A stretch of 64,000 nt of DNA from Acidobacteriaceae bacterium TAA 166. Lineage in GTDB: Bacteria > Acidobacteriota > Terriglobia > Terriglobales > Acidobacteriaceae. Made by a program: the position numbers and the translations under genes. Below the pieces are notes generated by a model. The model ran no database searches. It was not told the origin of the DNA and saw nothing but the letters and a program-made list of their open reading frames with translations. Of the stretch, positions 25,932-33,968 are shown piece by piece. How positions within the stretch are numbered: the first letter of the stretch is position 1; every line of letters begins with the position of its first letter. Where the stretch lies: the NCBI GenBank assembly GCA_000421065.1, contig ATWD01000001.1:124001-188000 (forward strand). The letters run 5' to 3'.

Positions 25932-26246
25932 ATGGAACGCTCAACCAGCCTATCGCTCCTTCAACTCCTGGAGATTGCCAACGAGGCGTATCCGGACGGA
26001 TTCCTTGGACTGTACTTCGAGCGATCAAGCGGCAACCCGAAGGATGGACAGGGGGACAGTCTCGCTCGATTCGTCGTCGCCGAGCTCAGCGAGACCTTTC
26101 AACCGGGGTTGCCTGCGGAGAAACAACTCGAAGAGGCGCGGTTCGCGCTCGAACGCGCAATCGAAGCAATCCACGACGTAATCGTGGGACTACATCGGCC
26201 ACCGGATCAGGGGAGAAGCGATGGATTTCAAACAACTCCTTCTTGA
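25932..26246 (+). CDS. Hypothetical helical protein (104 aa)
   Basis: GGAGGT precedes ATG 25932. The product begins MERSTSLSLLQLLEIANEAYP and is largely amphipathic helix with an acidic middle. Unrecognised. Its 3' end overlaps a very short gene. Confidence 0.5.
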   Translation: MERSTSLSLLQLLEIANEAYPDGFLGLYFERSSGNPKDGQGDSLARFVVAELSETFQPGLPAEKQLEEARFALERAIEAIHDVIVGLHRPPDQGRSDGFQTTPS

Positions 26247-26367
26247 GGCGATCGCAGGGCTGTACTCAACCACCGTCGAAGCGGTGGCACGAGATATCCG
26301 TGCGATGCCTATAGCAGAAGAAAACCTCAACGAATTTTGCGAGGCGATGGAAGATGCAGGGTACTAG
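26221..26367 (+). CDS. Very short hypothetical protein (48 aa)
   Basis: The ATG at 26221, with GGGGAGAAG upstream, overlaps the previous gene by 26 bases and runs to a TAG at 26365. The product (MDFKQLLLEAIAGLYSTTVE and on) is a single amphipathic, acidic helical protein. The ribosome-binding site and overlap are the reasons for listing it. Confidence 0.45.
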   Translation: MDFKQLLLEAIAGLYSTTVEAVARDIRAMPIAEENLNEFCEAMEDAGY

Positions 26368-26401
26368 ACCTCCCTCATCTTTTCGACCCAAAGGAGATCC
26401 A

Positions 26402-26983
26402 ATGTTTATAGGCTACAGAATCCGTCCCGTACTCGAATGGGAAGGCAGCGATGAGAGTCGCGAACTGAAGGCGTTCTCATCCATCGACGAAGCGACGGAG
26501 GCAAAGTCAGCGCTGCTGCGCGATCATCCAGACCCCGACGTCGAACCTCGCATCCTTTGGACTCTCTACGGACTCAATCCGGTGGTCAATGGCGTCACCA
26601 CCGAGGAAGCAATCGCGGATCGGGACAGTGAGGCATCTGCAACCGAGTTGCTGGAGAAGCTGGTAGGAACCTTCCGATCCAATGCGGAGGCGATTACGCC
26701 GCACCTCTACGCTGTCTCGAAGCAGAAACCGCCCACGACTGCCGACCGCAGGTTTATCGATGTCACCCTTGAGTTCAAGGTCGATCTTGTCTTGCTTAGG
26801 AAGAGGAAGCGCGCCCTGATCGGAGTCTACGAAGGTGTGCCGGTCTCGGCCGAACAGGAAGACGCAGCCGAGGGCATGTTGAACATGCTTGACGACATTC
26901 AGGACTCGATCCTCGAACAGGGCCTCGCCAGCGAAGACGAGATCTTTGCGTGGGGCCCCAGCCTGTTCGAGGCCGCCGCCTAA
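26402..26983 (+). CDS. Hypothetical protein (193 aa)
   Basis: AAAGGAG lies six bases before ATG 26402. The acidic soluble product begins MFIGYRIRPVLEWEGSD and contains a helical C-terminal half (EDAAEGMLNMLDDIQDSILE). No motif recognised. It directly precedes the first PP-loop gene. Confidence 0.55.
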   Translation: MFIGYRIRPVLEWEGSDESRELKAFSSIDEATEAKSALLRDHPDPDVEPRILWTLYGLNPVVNGVTTEEAIADRDSEASATELLEKLVGTFRSNAEAITPHLYAVSKQKPPTTADRRFIDVTLEFKVDLVLLRKRKRALIGVYEGVPVSAEQEDAAEGMLNMLDDIQDSILEQGLASEDEIFAWGPSLFEAAA

Positions 26984-27046
26984 CCATCAATCTCACTCCA
27001 CCACGTCGGCAAACCCGCACTGGCATTGCCACCAGAAGGGATTCCT

Positions 27047-28228
27047 ATGGCCTCAGCATTCGTCCCACTCAAGGACATTGGGCCACAGCGTCAACTTCCG
27101 CTCCCATTCCTTCCCGTCAACACAGTGCCTTCGGTAGCCATCACCCCGGAGATCTCTGCGATGCTGGCTGCCGATGCAGTGGTCGCGATTGGTGTCAGCG
27201 GAGGAAAAGACAGCCAGGCGTGCGCCATCCAGACCGCGAAGTACCTCGACGAGATAGGACATAGAGGGCCACGTGTTCTCATCCACGCCGACCTCGGTGC
27301 CGTGGAATGGCGGGACAGCCTTCCCGCGTGTGAGCGACTGGCTGCTTACCTGGGCCTTGAATTGATTGTCGTCCGCCGCAAGTCGGGCGACATGCTGGCG
27401 AGATGGCGGAAGCGCTGGCAGAACAACGTCATTCGTTACCAAAATCTGTCCTGCGTTCGGCTGATCCTGCCCTGGAGTACGCCTTCGATGAGGTTCTGTA
27501 CGTCCGAGTTGAAGGTCGCCCCCATCGCCTCGGCACTCAAGAGACGATTTCCGACGCACCCCATCATCAATGTCTCTGGCATAAGGCGTCAGGAAAGCAG
27601 CAAGCGAAGCCGGATGCCGGTAGCCGCACTCGAACCTAAGCTCCAACGGGCCAACCGCGCGGGAGCCATCTGGAACCCGATCATCGAATGGAATCTCGAC
27701 GCGGTGTTGGCTCAAATTCGACAGACCAATCAGAGCCTCCATGAAGCCTATGTAAGGTACGGTTCGAGCCGGGTGAGCTGCGCCTTCTGCATCATGAGTT
27801 CGGCGCGGGATCTCGACGCCGCGGCCTCCTGCTCGGACAATCATGACGTCTATCGCTCCATGGTCGAGCTGGAGGCGGATTCCAGCTTCGGCCTCCAGGG
27901 AGCGCGCTGGCTCGCCGATGTGGCTCCGCACCTTCTGAGCCCGGACCTGAGAGCCCGAGTCGAAAACGCAAAGGCAGTTGCGCAGCGGCGCCAATCCATC
28001 GAAGCCGAGATACCGGAGCATCTGCTCTACACGAAAGGATGGCCCACCTCCATGCCCACCCCTGAAGAGGCAGAGATTGTCTCCAGCGTTCGACGACGCA
28101 TTTCGGAACTCCTTCATCTAGACTCCCGATTCCTGACTGCGGACTCTGTTCGCTCGCGCTACGCGGAGCTGCTCGAAGCCAAGAGAACAAAAGAACGGAA
28201 AGCGGCGCTCAAGAGGAGACGCACATGA
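27047..28228 (+). CDS. PAPS-reductase/DndC-like PP-loop ATPase
   Basis: ATG 27047 has AGAAGGG upstream. The 393-residue protein carries the PP-loop SGGKDS (residues 51-56) on a strand VVAIGV. HADLGAVEWRDS follows, then CTSELKVAPI, the Cys-containing motif shared by PAPS reductases and DndC, and SGIRRQES. CAFCIM further on supplies a second Cys pair that could hold an iron-sulfur cluster. The fold activates a substrate by adenylation or binds adenylyl-sulfate. On islands such proteins serve DNA phosphorothioation or unknown functions. No other dnd gene is present, so the substrate is open. Confidence 0.8.
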   Translation: MASAFVPLKDIGPQRQLPLPFLPVNTVPSVAITPEISAMLAADAVVAIGVSGGKDSQACAIQTAKYLDEIGHRGPRVLIHADLGAVEWRDSLPACERLAAYLGLELIVVRRKSGDMLARWRKRWQNNVIRYQNLSCVRLILPWSTPSMRFCTSELKVAPIASALKRRFPTHPIINVSGIRRQESSKRSRMPVAALEPKLQRANRAGAIWNPIIEWNLDAVLAQIRQTNQSLHEAYVRYGSSRVSCAFCIMSSARDLDAAASCSDNHDVYRSMVELEADSSFGLQGARWLADVAPHLLSPDLRARVENAKAVAQRRQSIEAEIPEHLLYTKGWPTSMPTPEEAEIVSSVRRRISELLHLDSRFLTADSVRSRYAELLEAKRTKERKAALKRRRT

Positions 28229-28449
28229 GAAGAGATCGAATCCGAGTTGCCATGGATGCAGGCAGGGTCTGGGCAGAACGGCAGATCAAACATGGCATCG
28301 ACATCACAGCCTCCACTGTCGAAAACGCGGCACATGAGAGGTTCACCCACGCCGGATTCCAGCACCTCTTTATGTGTTCGGCCCTCGAAGTTGCGCTGTC
28401 AAAAGGAGCAATCACAGATGACTCCAACCGGCCACAAAGCGTTCGATAA
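28225..28449 (+). CDS. Hypothetical protein (74 aa)
   Basis: The start overlaps the PP-loop gene stop (ATGA) and has AAGAGGAG upstream. The product begins MRRDRIRVAMDAGRVWAERQ and is predicted helical. No motif recognised. Coupled translation suggests it works with the upstream ATPase, which is inference. Confidence 0.55.
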   Translation: MRRDRIRVAMDAGRVWAERQIKHGIDITASTVENAAHERFTHAGFQHLFMCSALEVALSKGAITDDSNRPQSVR

Positions 28450-28834
28450 GCAGTGTCGTGGCGGACTCATCACCGGCAATGTAATCGGAGATGCCCAATT
28501 CTCCTGGTACATCCGCCCCAGACATGCCACGGAATGCAATGGTTTCACCTTCGCTCCGGGCGAACTGCTCGCCACTGACCTCAAAACCTTTCAGGATCTG
28601 CCACCCACCATCTCGAAGTTTATCGACGGGCTGAATCGACAGGAGATCCTCAATGAAATCCGCCATTGGACGGGACCGACATCGAAACGGAAGAAGCATG
28701 TTCACGGCTATATCGTGACCGAAGGCCACGAATTGAACTACGCCCACGTTCGAACGTTCTACACGCGCGGCGCAGTATGGTCGCTGAGGATCATGGCTGC
28801 TGTGACTCCAGCATTGACGGGACAGCAGAGTTAA
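28418..28834 (+). CDS. Hypothetical protein (138 aa)
   Basis: ATG 28418 follows AAAAGGAG and overlaps the previous gene by 32 bases. The product has a beta-rich first half (GGLITGNVIGDAQFSWYIRP) and a basic middle (TSKRKKHVHGYIV). No family recognised. Confidence 0.55.
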   Translation: MTPTGHKAFDKQCRGGLITGNVIGDAQFSWYIRPRHATECNGFTFAPGELLATDLKTFQDLPPTISKFIDGLNRQEILNEIRHWTGPTSKRKKHVHGYIVTEGHELNYAHVRTFYTRGAVWSLRIMAAVTPALTGQQS

Positions 28835-28895
28835 CTCAAGCGACCTGCGGTGGTTGGGTTCCTTGAACGGGATGGCAGAAAGCTGTGACGGTCTC

Positions 28896-29183
28896 TCACT
28901 CTGGAACGGCTTCATCCGTTTCGTGGACAGATTCACCGAGGACGCCGTAGTCGGTGACCTCCCCCGCCAGATCGCCCTCGTTATCTACATCCATGAATTG
29001 GACTTTGAAGCGTGCCTGGGGATCGATTCGAAAGATAGTCCCATCCGTGAATTGAAATTCCAGAAAATCGCCTGAGTCCCCGTCCTTGCAGAAACGAGCC
29101 CTGGCTACTGTCTTGCCTACCGGCTCCTTGAACTCAATATCTTCCGGTCCTGAGGGGTCGAGCCAACCTTCCAATAGGGGCAT
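28896..29183 (-). CDS. Small hypothetical protein on the minus strand (95 aa)
   Basis: Reading leftward, GCGAGG precedes the ATG at 29183. The product begins MPLLEGWLDPSGPEDIEFKE and has clear beta-strand periodicity (FLEFQFTDGTIFRIDP, then FKVQFMDVD) with an acidic C-terminus. The competing plus-strand frame over the same bases has poor composition. It is one of few minus-strand genes in this array. The 217 bases between it and the HTH gene hold nothing I can support beyond divergent promoters. Confidence 0.6.
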   Translation of the reverse strand: MPLLEGWLDPSGPEDIEFKEPVGKTVARARFCKDGDSGDFLEFQFTDGTIFRIDPQARFKVQFMDVDNEGDLAGEVTDYGVLGESVHETDEAVPE

Positions 29184-29400
29184 AGCTACCTCGCTGGCGC
29201 AGATCTCGATTCGCCCCTATTTTAGTCCGTTCCTTCCGCAAAGACCTCCTTACTTAATCGTCCGCCGTTCTCTCCGAGCTCGATCCGTCAGAACGCGAGA
29301 TCGGGATGAGGCTCGGTTCCGGCATCGCGGGCGCCCTCCACCAAGAACACAACGAAAACCCCAGCGCTCGGCTACCTGCGCGCCTGCGGAGGACTGCCGC

Positions 29401-29946
29401 ATGACTCCAAGACATCTACCCACTCCTGCTACTACGTCCGCGGACAGACCCCATGGGACTAGGCAAAAATACAAGTCCGGTTGCCGGTGCCTACTCTGCC
29501 GCGCCGCGAACGCACGATACGAGTCGAAACGCGCAAAAGCATACCTCCCCGGAGGGGGAACCAGCCTCGTGTCAGCAACAGCCGCTCGTGAACACATTCT
29601 CGAGCTTGCGAAAGCGGGCCTGGGGCGAGATGCGCTTTCCGCCGCATCCGATATCGCCACGTCCGCCATCTCGCGGATTAAGTCGGGCCGGAGCACACTC
29701 ATTCGGAAACACACCGAAGATAAGCTCCTTGCGATTTCGAACGATGCCGTCAGTGATGGAAGCCTGGTCAAAGCTCGACCGACCTGGCGTCAGATCAATG
29801 CTCTTCTCGCGGAGGGATTCACCAAGGCGGAGCTGGCACGCAGGCTTAACTACAAGACCGGATCGCTTCAGTTGGGGAAGAAGTGGATTCTTGCGCGTAA
29901 CGCGGCGCGGGTAGACCGGTTGTACCGGATGCTGATGAAGGAGTAA
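29401..29946 (+). CDS. Zinc-knuckle plus helix-turn-helix DNA-binding protein
   Basis: ATG 29401 is preceded by GGAGGAC. The 181-residue product has HGTRQKYKSGCRCLLCRAAN near residue 30. This Cys-rich knuckle (C-x-C-x-x-C) is well known from actinophage proteins, where it sits before helix-turn-helix segments. Two such helical segments follow (GLGRDALSAASDIATSAISR and GFTKAELARRLNYKTGSLQ). It is likely a sequence-specific DNA-binding regulator or packaging-type protein of phage origin; its target is unknown. Confidence 0.65.
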   Translation: MTPRHLPTPATTSADRPHGTRQKYKSGCRCLLCRAANARYESKRAKAYLPGGGTSLVSATAAREHILELAKAGLGRDALSAASDIATSAISRIKSGRSTLIRKHTEDKLLAISNDAVSDGSLVKARPTWRQINALLAEGFTKAELARRLNYKTGSLQLGKKWILARNAARVDRLYRMLMKE

Positions 29947-30010
29947 CTCCAGGCGGCCTCGTTATCTGCATTTTCCCCAACCCAACAGGACCATGAAACA
30001 AGGAACCGCC

Positions 30011-30289
30011 ATGAGCGAAAAGCGAATTATTGCCGTATTTATTCCCGAGGCATGGATCGGGGATAACGCAATCGAAGTCGACGGACGTGTGCAGTTTGAC
30101 GTAACCGACAAGGTTCTTGCGATGTCGGAAGAGCAGCGAGCTGAGCTTCAAGACGACGACTACCCGTCCGATGATCTGGTTCCCGACGAGATTCGAGATG
30201 CCCACACCGGCCCTTTCCGTGTCGAGATAGAACAAGCCATCGAAGACTACTTCTCCAACGACGAGGAGCGGTCTGATGGGCATGACTGA
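30011..30289 (+). CDS. Hypothetical acidic protein (92 aa)
   Basis: AAGGAAC precedes ATG 30011. The product begins MSEKRIIAVFIPEAWIGDNA, has a short beta domain and ends strongly acidic. It overlaps the next gene by 14 bases. Unrecognised. Confidence 0.55.
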   Translation: MSEKRIIAVFIPEAWIGDNAIEVDGRVQFDVTDKVLAMSEEQRAELQDDDYPSDDLVPDEIRDAHTGPFRVEIEQAIEDYFSNDEERSDGHD

Positions 30290-30755
30290 AGACATCCACA
30301 GGGTCGATCTCACACGATACCTCGTCGCCCCATCGAGGCTGCGAACGGAGGAGACAGCATCCGGAAGATCGTCGGGAGACATCTATTCGTCTTACAGCGG
30401 CGACGTGATTCCCGAAGGCAGCAGAGTGCGCAAACCCTTCAAGTGGCAAGGACAGTTATGGGTGACAGTCAGCCTTTGCTCAGAAGACGGAGTCTGGACC
30501 GCGAAGGCATACCGACTTATCCCCAAGGCGACCTTCCAGGACATCCCAACGACGTACTGGGGAAAGACTCGTAACCCGGAAGATGCGGAAGCAGCTCGAC
30601 ACGACCCTATGGGCTTTTATCACGGCATGACGGTAGGTCAAGGCGGTGACGCATACGTGCTCAGCGGTCCTCCCGCGATCTTCTCAGCTGGCTCGACCAC
30701 AGACGAGCTTTCCGCCATGTCAGACGAGCCAATCCTCCAACTCTCTCTGTTCTAA
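30276..30755 (+). CDS. Hypothetical protein (159 aa)
   Basis: ATG 30276 (or 30282) with GAGGAG upstream inside the previous gene. The product is beta-rich with KPFKWQGQLWVTVSLCSEDG and ends LQLSLF, a beta-clamp-like pentapeptide (QLSLF). Such a C-terminal motif could bind a sliding clamp, including the element's own DnaN. That is inference; no other motif seen. Confidence 0.55.
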   Translation: MGMTEDIHRVDLTRYLVAPSRLRTEETASGRSSGDIYSSYSGDVIPEGSRVRKPFKWQGQLWVTVSLCSEDGVWTAKAYRLIPKATFQDIPTTYWGKTRNPEDAEAARHDPMGFYHGMTVGQGGDAYVLSGPPAIFSAGSTTDELSAMSDEPILQLSLF

Positions 30756-30838
30756 CGCATCCTCTGTGTCCCTCGCGCGGAAGATCGCAACGGAAATCCG
30801 AGACCAAGTCAACTCCATTTCAAGCAAAGGACCTTCCG

Positions 30839-31018
30839 ATGAAGGACTACACAAAGATCACCGTGTCTCTAACGGTCGAAAACGATGATGCGGACGATGT
30901 CAGGGACGAACTGAATCAGGCGCTCGATTTGATTGAGCAAGAGCATACCCTCCACCATGTCGGCGTTGGCAGCGACGTTGGTGAAGCCCCGGACGCTGAC
31001 GAGGAAGACGAGGCATAG
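30839..31018 (+). CDS. Short acidic hypothetical protein (59 aa)
   Basis: The ATG at 30839 has CAAAGGA upstream. The product begins MKDYTKITVSLTVENDDADD and ends ADEEDEA. The last 30 bases of the gene recur, with two changes, at 31429-31458, suggesting a local duplication with loss of most of the second copy. Confidence 0.5.
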   Translation: MKDYTKITVSLTVENDDADDVRDELNQALDLIEQEHTLHHVGVGSDVGEAPDADEEDEA

Positions 31019-31458
31019 CGTGTGTGGACTATGAACTCATGTCCTATACCGATTGCAACTTGCGGAAGCCGACTATCCAAAATCAACTGTAGAAACTAAC
31101 GACTGAATAGTTGACGGCACCGTCATCGCTGAGACGGCGGAACAAGGAGAAACAGTATGGCTAAAGGCATTGCAAAGATCGACGGCATGGAGTTTCGGTT
31201 CGAACGACGGCGCTATCCTGGCTGCACCTATACGTGGGCGAGCGTGCGCAATCAGGAAGGCAATTGGATTAGTCTCGGCGATCCTTGGCCATGCATCACG
31301 CCGAAACACTCTGAACTGACGGCATCTGCCCGTAAAGTTCTTGCTGCCGCATCGACACCGCCGTTGGTGGCGGATGAAACGCATATCCGAGGCGGAAACT
31401 CTCCAAATCAGGAGTAACGTCGCCACGGCGCTGACGAGGACGACGAGGCGTAGCGTGT
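30994..31458 (+). repeat. 30-bp direct repeat (30994-31023 and 31429-31458)
   Basis: The two 30-base copies differ at two positions. The first covers the end and stop codon of the small acidic gene. The second lies just after the next gene and still reads ADEDDEA-stop. It is probably the scar of a tandem gene duplication. Confidence 0.65.
31157..31417 (+). CDS. Hypothetical protein (86 aa)
   Basis: AAGGAGAAA precedes the ATG. The product begins MAKGIAKIDGMEFRFERRRY and contains YTWASVRNQEGNWISLGDPW, typical of a small beta domain. No family recognised. Confidence 0.55.
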   Translation: MAKGIAKIDGMEFRFERRRYPGCTYTWASVRNQEGNWISLGDPWPCITPKHSELTASARKVLAAASTPPLVADETHIRGGNSPNQE

Positions 31459-31527
31459 TTCCCTCTGCATCGAACCCCGCCAACCACGTCGAAGCAAGCC
31501 TCGGCGACCCATCGCGAAAGAACTCCC

Positions 31528-31845
31528 ATGCCTACCAACCCAATTGCAGAGCCCTCCAAAGGCTCTCCCGGATTGCAAGAAAGTTCCGAGCACATTCCCG
31601 ACGGCATCTACGAGACATGCTGCGGCCTATGCGGAGCCCAGATCCACTTTCACACTCCGCTCACTGACTGGACCAAGATCTGTTGCCCGCGGTGCGGAGA
31701 GTACGTCGCGGTTCGATCTCAAGACCACACCGCCTCCAGAGATTATTTATTTTGTCTCTCAGAAATAGCCGATGCGGCAGCAAATGCCAAGCCTTTTCTT
31801 GATGTTCGTCCTGTGAAGTCGGGTTCCGTAGCAGCTCAGCTTTAA
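31528..31845 (+). CDS. Zinc-ribbon protein (105 aa)
   Basis: The product contains ETCCGLCGAQIHF and ICCPRCGEYV, two C-x-x-C knuckles about 20 residues apart. They would hold one structural zinc in a ribbon fold. The remainder is short and helical. Ribosome-binding site is weak (GAAAGAA). It is likely a nucleic-acid- or protein-binding accessory protein; no specific family recognised. Confidence 0.6.
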   Translation: MPTNPIAEPSKGSPGLQESSEHIPDGIYETCCGLCGAQIHFHTPLTDWTKICCPRCGEYVAVRSQDHTASRDYLFCLSEIADAAANAKPFLDVRPVKSGSVAAQL

Positions 31846-31900
31846 GGTTTCAAGAACGAATCAGGCTCTCCTCATCACACCGCCTGCCGAGTCCTCCTTA

Positions 31901-32845
31901 TTAGCGTGCCTTAGCTCGCCAAACACTCGGTGGGACACCTGCGACCCTTCGAAAGGTCGCAGCGAAATGGCTTTGATCAGCAAAACCGGACTTGATCGCG
32001 ATGTCGGCGAGTACTGCCTTGTCATTGAGAAGATATCGCTTCGCCGCCTCGATGCGTCGCATGATCAGGTACCGGTGAGGTGGAAGCCCCGTCGACTGCC
32101 TAAAGGCCCGAAGGAAATGTTTGCAACTCAAGCCCGTGAGTCCAGCTAAGTCATCCAGGTAAATGCTTTCCGATAGATGCTCCGTGATGAAGTCACAGAC
32201 GAGGCGCAAATGTTTTGCCGACAACCCACCTCGCGGCTCAGTTGCGTACCCTCGTGGGGTTTCATGTAGTCGCTGCAATGCGTCGACCAGCAGGAGCGCG
32301 CGTCCCTCCATTTCAAGCGTAGTTGGGGGAACGACCGTATCGAATGCGCGCCGGAGGTAGTCACGTATGAGTGTTTGAATCCGGTCTTCCGAGACGAACG
32401 ACAGATCGTCACGCAGGCGGCCGCTAAGAGGAGAATGGCCGTCCGCATGGCAAGCCCGGTCAAGTAATGAGTCCGCCAGGAAGACATGGCCGAATTCCAG
32501 GGTGTTGAAGCAGAGAAATCGGGTTGAGCTGCCTTTCGGCTGAAGCGCGAACTCTCGGCGGGGTCCGCTCTTTCGAATCGCCTTTCGATTGTGATCTTCA
32601 ACGACCCCTCCGCGGAGACGGATCGCAAGTACTGTCTCGGTAGTGGTCGTCCATGACGATTCGCCAATACCCTGTGGCGCTGTATACAAAGCCGCGGGGG
32701 CAACCCATCCTTCGTGGGATCCCTTGATTTTTCCTGTTCCGACGCTTTCGCGAAGAAAACAAAAGAAGCGCGGTCTGATCGCATCAAGCGCCACGCGCGA
32801 GCGACTCGTGTCCTCTCCACGGAGGAACTTGCCAGTATTGTCCAT
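31901..32845 (-). CDS. AraC-family transcriptional regulator
   Basis: The start was set at ATG 32845 (MDNTGKFLRGED) with a weak GAGG site. A TTG at 32893 would add 16 residues. The C-terminal 100 residues are a double helix-turn-helix AraC domain: ESIYLDDLAGLTGLSCKHFLRAF and ADIAIKSGFADQSHFAATF, then GVPPSVWR. The N-terminal 190 residues are a putative ligand domain with no recognised motif. It is divergent from the gene at 33089 across a 243-base promoter region, and probably controls that gene, itself, or both. Confidence 0.85.
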   Translation of the reverse strand: MDNTGKFLRGEDTSRSRVALDAIRPRFFCFLRESVGTGKIKGSHEGWVAPAALYTAPQGIGESSWTTTTETVLAIRLRGGVVEDHNRKAIRKSGPRREFALQPKGSSTRFLCFNTLEFGHVFLADSLLDRACHADGHSPLSGRLRDDLSFVSEDRIQTLIRDYLRRAFDTVVPPTTLEMEGRALLLVDALQRLHETPRGYATEPRGGLSAKHLRLVCDFITEHLSESIYLDDLAGLTGLSCKHFLRAFRQSTGLPPHRYLIMRRIEAAKRYLLNDKAVLADIAIKSGFADQSHFAATFRRVAGVPPSVWRAKAR

Positions 32846-33088
32846 CGAAGGGGCCTCGCTCAATTGCGACCTCGACTTCGCACAGAATTTCAATAGCCCG
32901 GTAGCAAATCACTCGCCGCAGCGCAGCCAAGCCCGTGACCTAACAGCAATCTGCGACTTTTCTCACAAAATTGCGAAGAACCTACAAGCGCTTTCCTGAC
33001 CATTCCTCATAGCCTATCAGGGCAGGACAATCTCAGCGGGGGCGAGTACCCATCCTCGATCTCTTCCCTAATTTGAAAGGAGATACAA

Positions 33089-33634
33089 ATGAGTGACGTC
33101 ATTCTGAGCGATAAGATCCTGTCGTCGTCCGCATTCAGCCATGAGATTGCCGTGCCCATGGACAAGATTGACATAGCCGAGTGGTTGTTCAATCTTCCTG
33201 AGGCCGAATACCAGCGCTGCTGTCCACCCGACCACATCAGTTGCGGGACGACCTCTACCGATAGCGGCAACCGAATGTCTATCAACGTCGAGATGATTGG
33301 CCACACGCTGATGGTTCAACATTATGTAGCGGAGATCGCGACTCCACAGCTTTGCCGCATGGTATCCGTCAGCGATGCCTTTACTCCGGCGGGTCGCACC
33401 CGCGTTCAGGTCATATGGACCCTTAGCGTCAAAGCCGTGAACGAAAAGAGCTGCCAATACACCAACAGCGTACTTGCACACCCTACACAGGAGTTCATGG
33501 ATTTCATCGCTGGTCACGGTATGAGCTTCGAGGAAGCCGCAGCTGCTCGACAACACGACGGTGGCGACCACAATCACCGCGAAACTCCCCTGTTCGCAGA
33601 GAGCATCGCACGGAGAGCTCTCAGGCAGTCATAG
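33089..33634 (+). CDS. Conserved hypothetical protein beside AraC regulator (SRPBCC-like)
   Basis: GAAAGGAGA precedes the ATG. The 181-residue protein begins MSDVILSDKILSSSAFSHEI and contains ISCGTTSTDSGNRMSINVEMIG and SVSDAFTPAGRTRVQVIW. It matches a widespread uncharacterised bacterial protein of SRPBCC-like beta composition that I recall by pattern, usually found near transcriptional regulators. The family binds hydrophobic ligands in general; the ligand here is unknown. Divergent arrangement with the AraC gene suggests it is the regulated target. Confidence 0.6.
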   Translation: MSDVILSDKILSSSAFSHEIAVPMDKIDIAEWLFNLPEAEYQRCCPPDHISCGTTSTDSGNRMSINVEMIGHTLMVQHYVAEIATPQLCRMVSVSDAFTPAGRTRVQVIWTLSVKAVNEKSCQYTNSVLAHPTQEFMDFIAGHGMSFEEAAAARQHDGGDHNHRETPLFAESIARRALRQS

Positions 33635-33677
33635 AGTTGAAAGTTGACCGGCAAAAGGCTATCGAGAACTTTGCCTG

Positions 33678-33854
33678 TTAGAGAACCCAAGCGGCTTCGC
33701 TTCCGTCCCTTTGACTGCTTCGCCACTCAGGATTTGCATAGAGGTCATCTATGCATCTCTGCGTGAGGACGCAGCCGTGACGGGCTTCTGTACTTCGAAT
33801 CCAGCGGGCCAGACGAAATAGGTTCCACTCATTCCGACTCAGCCACCGTGGCAT
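33678..33854 (-). CDS. Possible small protein (58 aa)
   Basis: A minus-strand frame starting at ATG 33854 encodes MPRWLSRNEWNLFRLARWIR and a Cys-containing helical remainder. Amino-acid composition looks coding but the ribosome-binding site is poor. It lies in the 334-base gap 33635-33968, which otherwise holds nothing I can name. Weak call. Confidence 0.3.
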   Translation of the reverse strand: MPRWLSRNEWNLFRLARWIRSTEARHGCVLTQRCIDDLYANPEWRSSQRDGSEAAWVL

Positions 33855-33968
33855 TTCCGATGCTCGCGGGCCAATTCTCTGACAGCGCGTCCCTCTCGCG
33901 CCGCCAGGACATGTATTAGTTCCGAACCCCAATAAGCCTCATTTCATCCTGAACCAGAAGGAGCATTC

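Noticed and set aside
27053..28117. Long minus-strand open frame (354 codons)
   Set aside because: Antisense to the PP-loop ATPase gene, with no motif of its own and unlikely composition.
28854..29075. Plus-strand 73-codon frame
   Set aside because: The minus-strand frame over the same bases has clear strand periodicity and a better start, so the plus frame was treated as the shadow.
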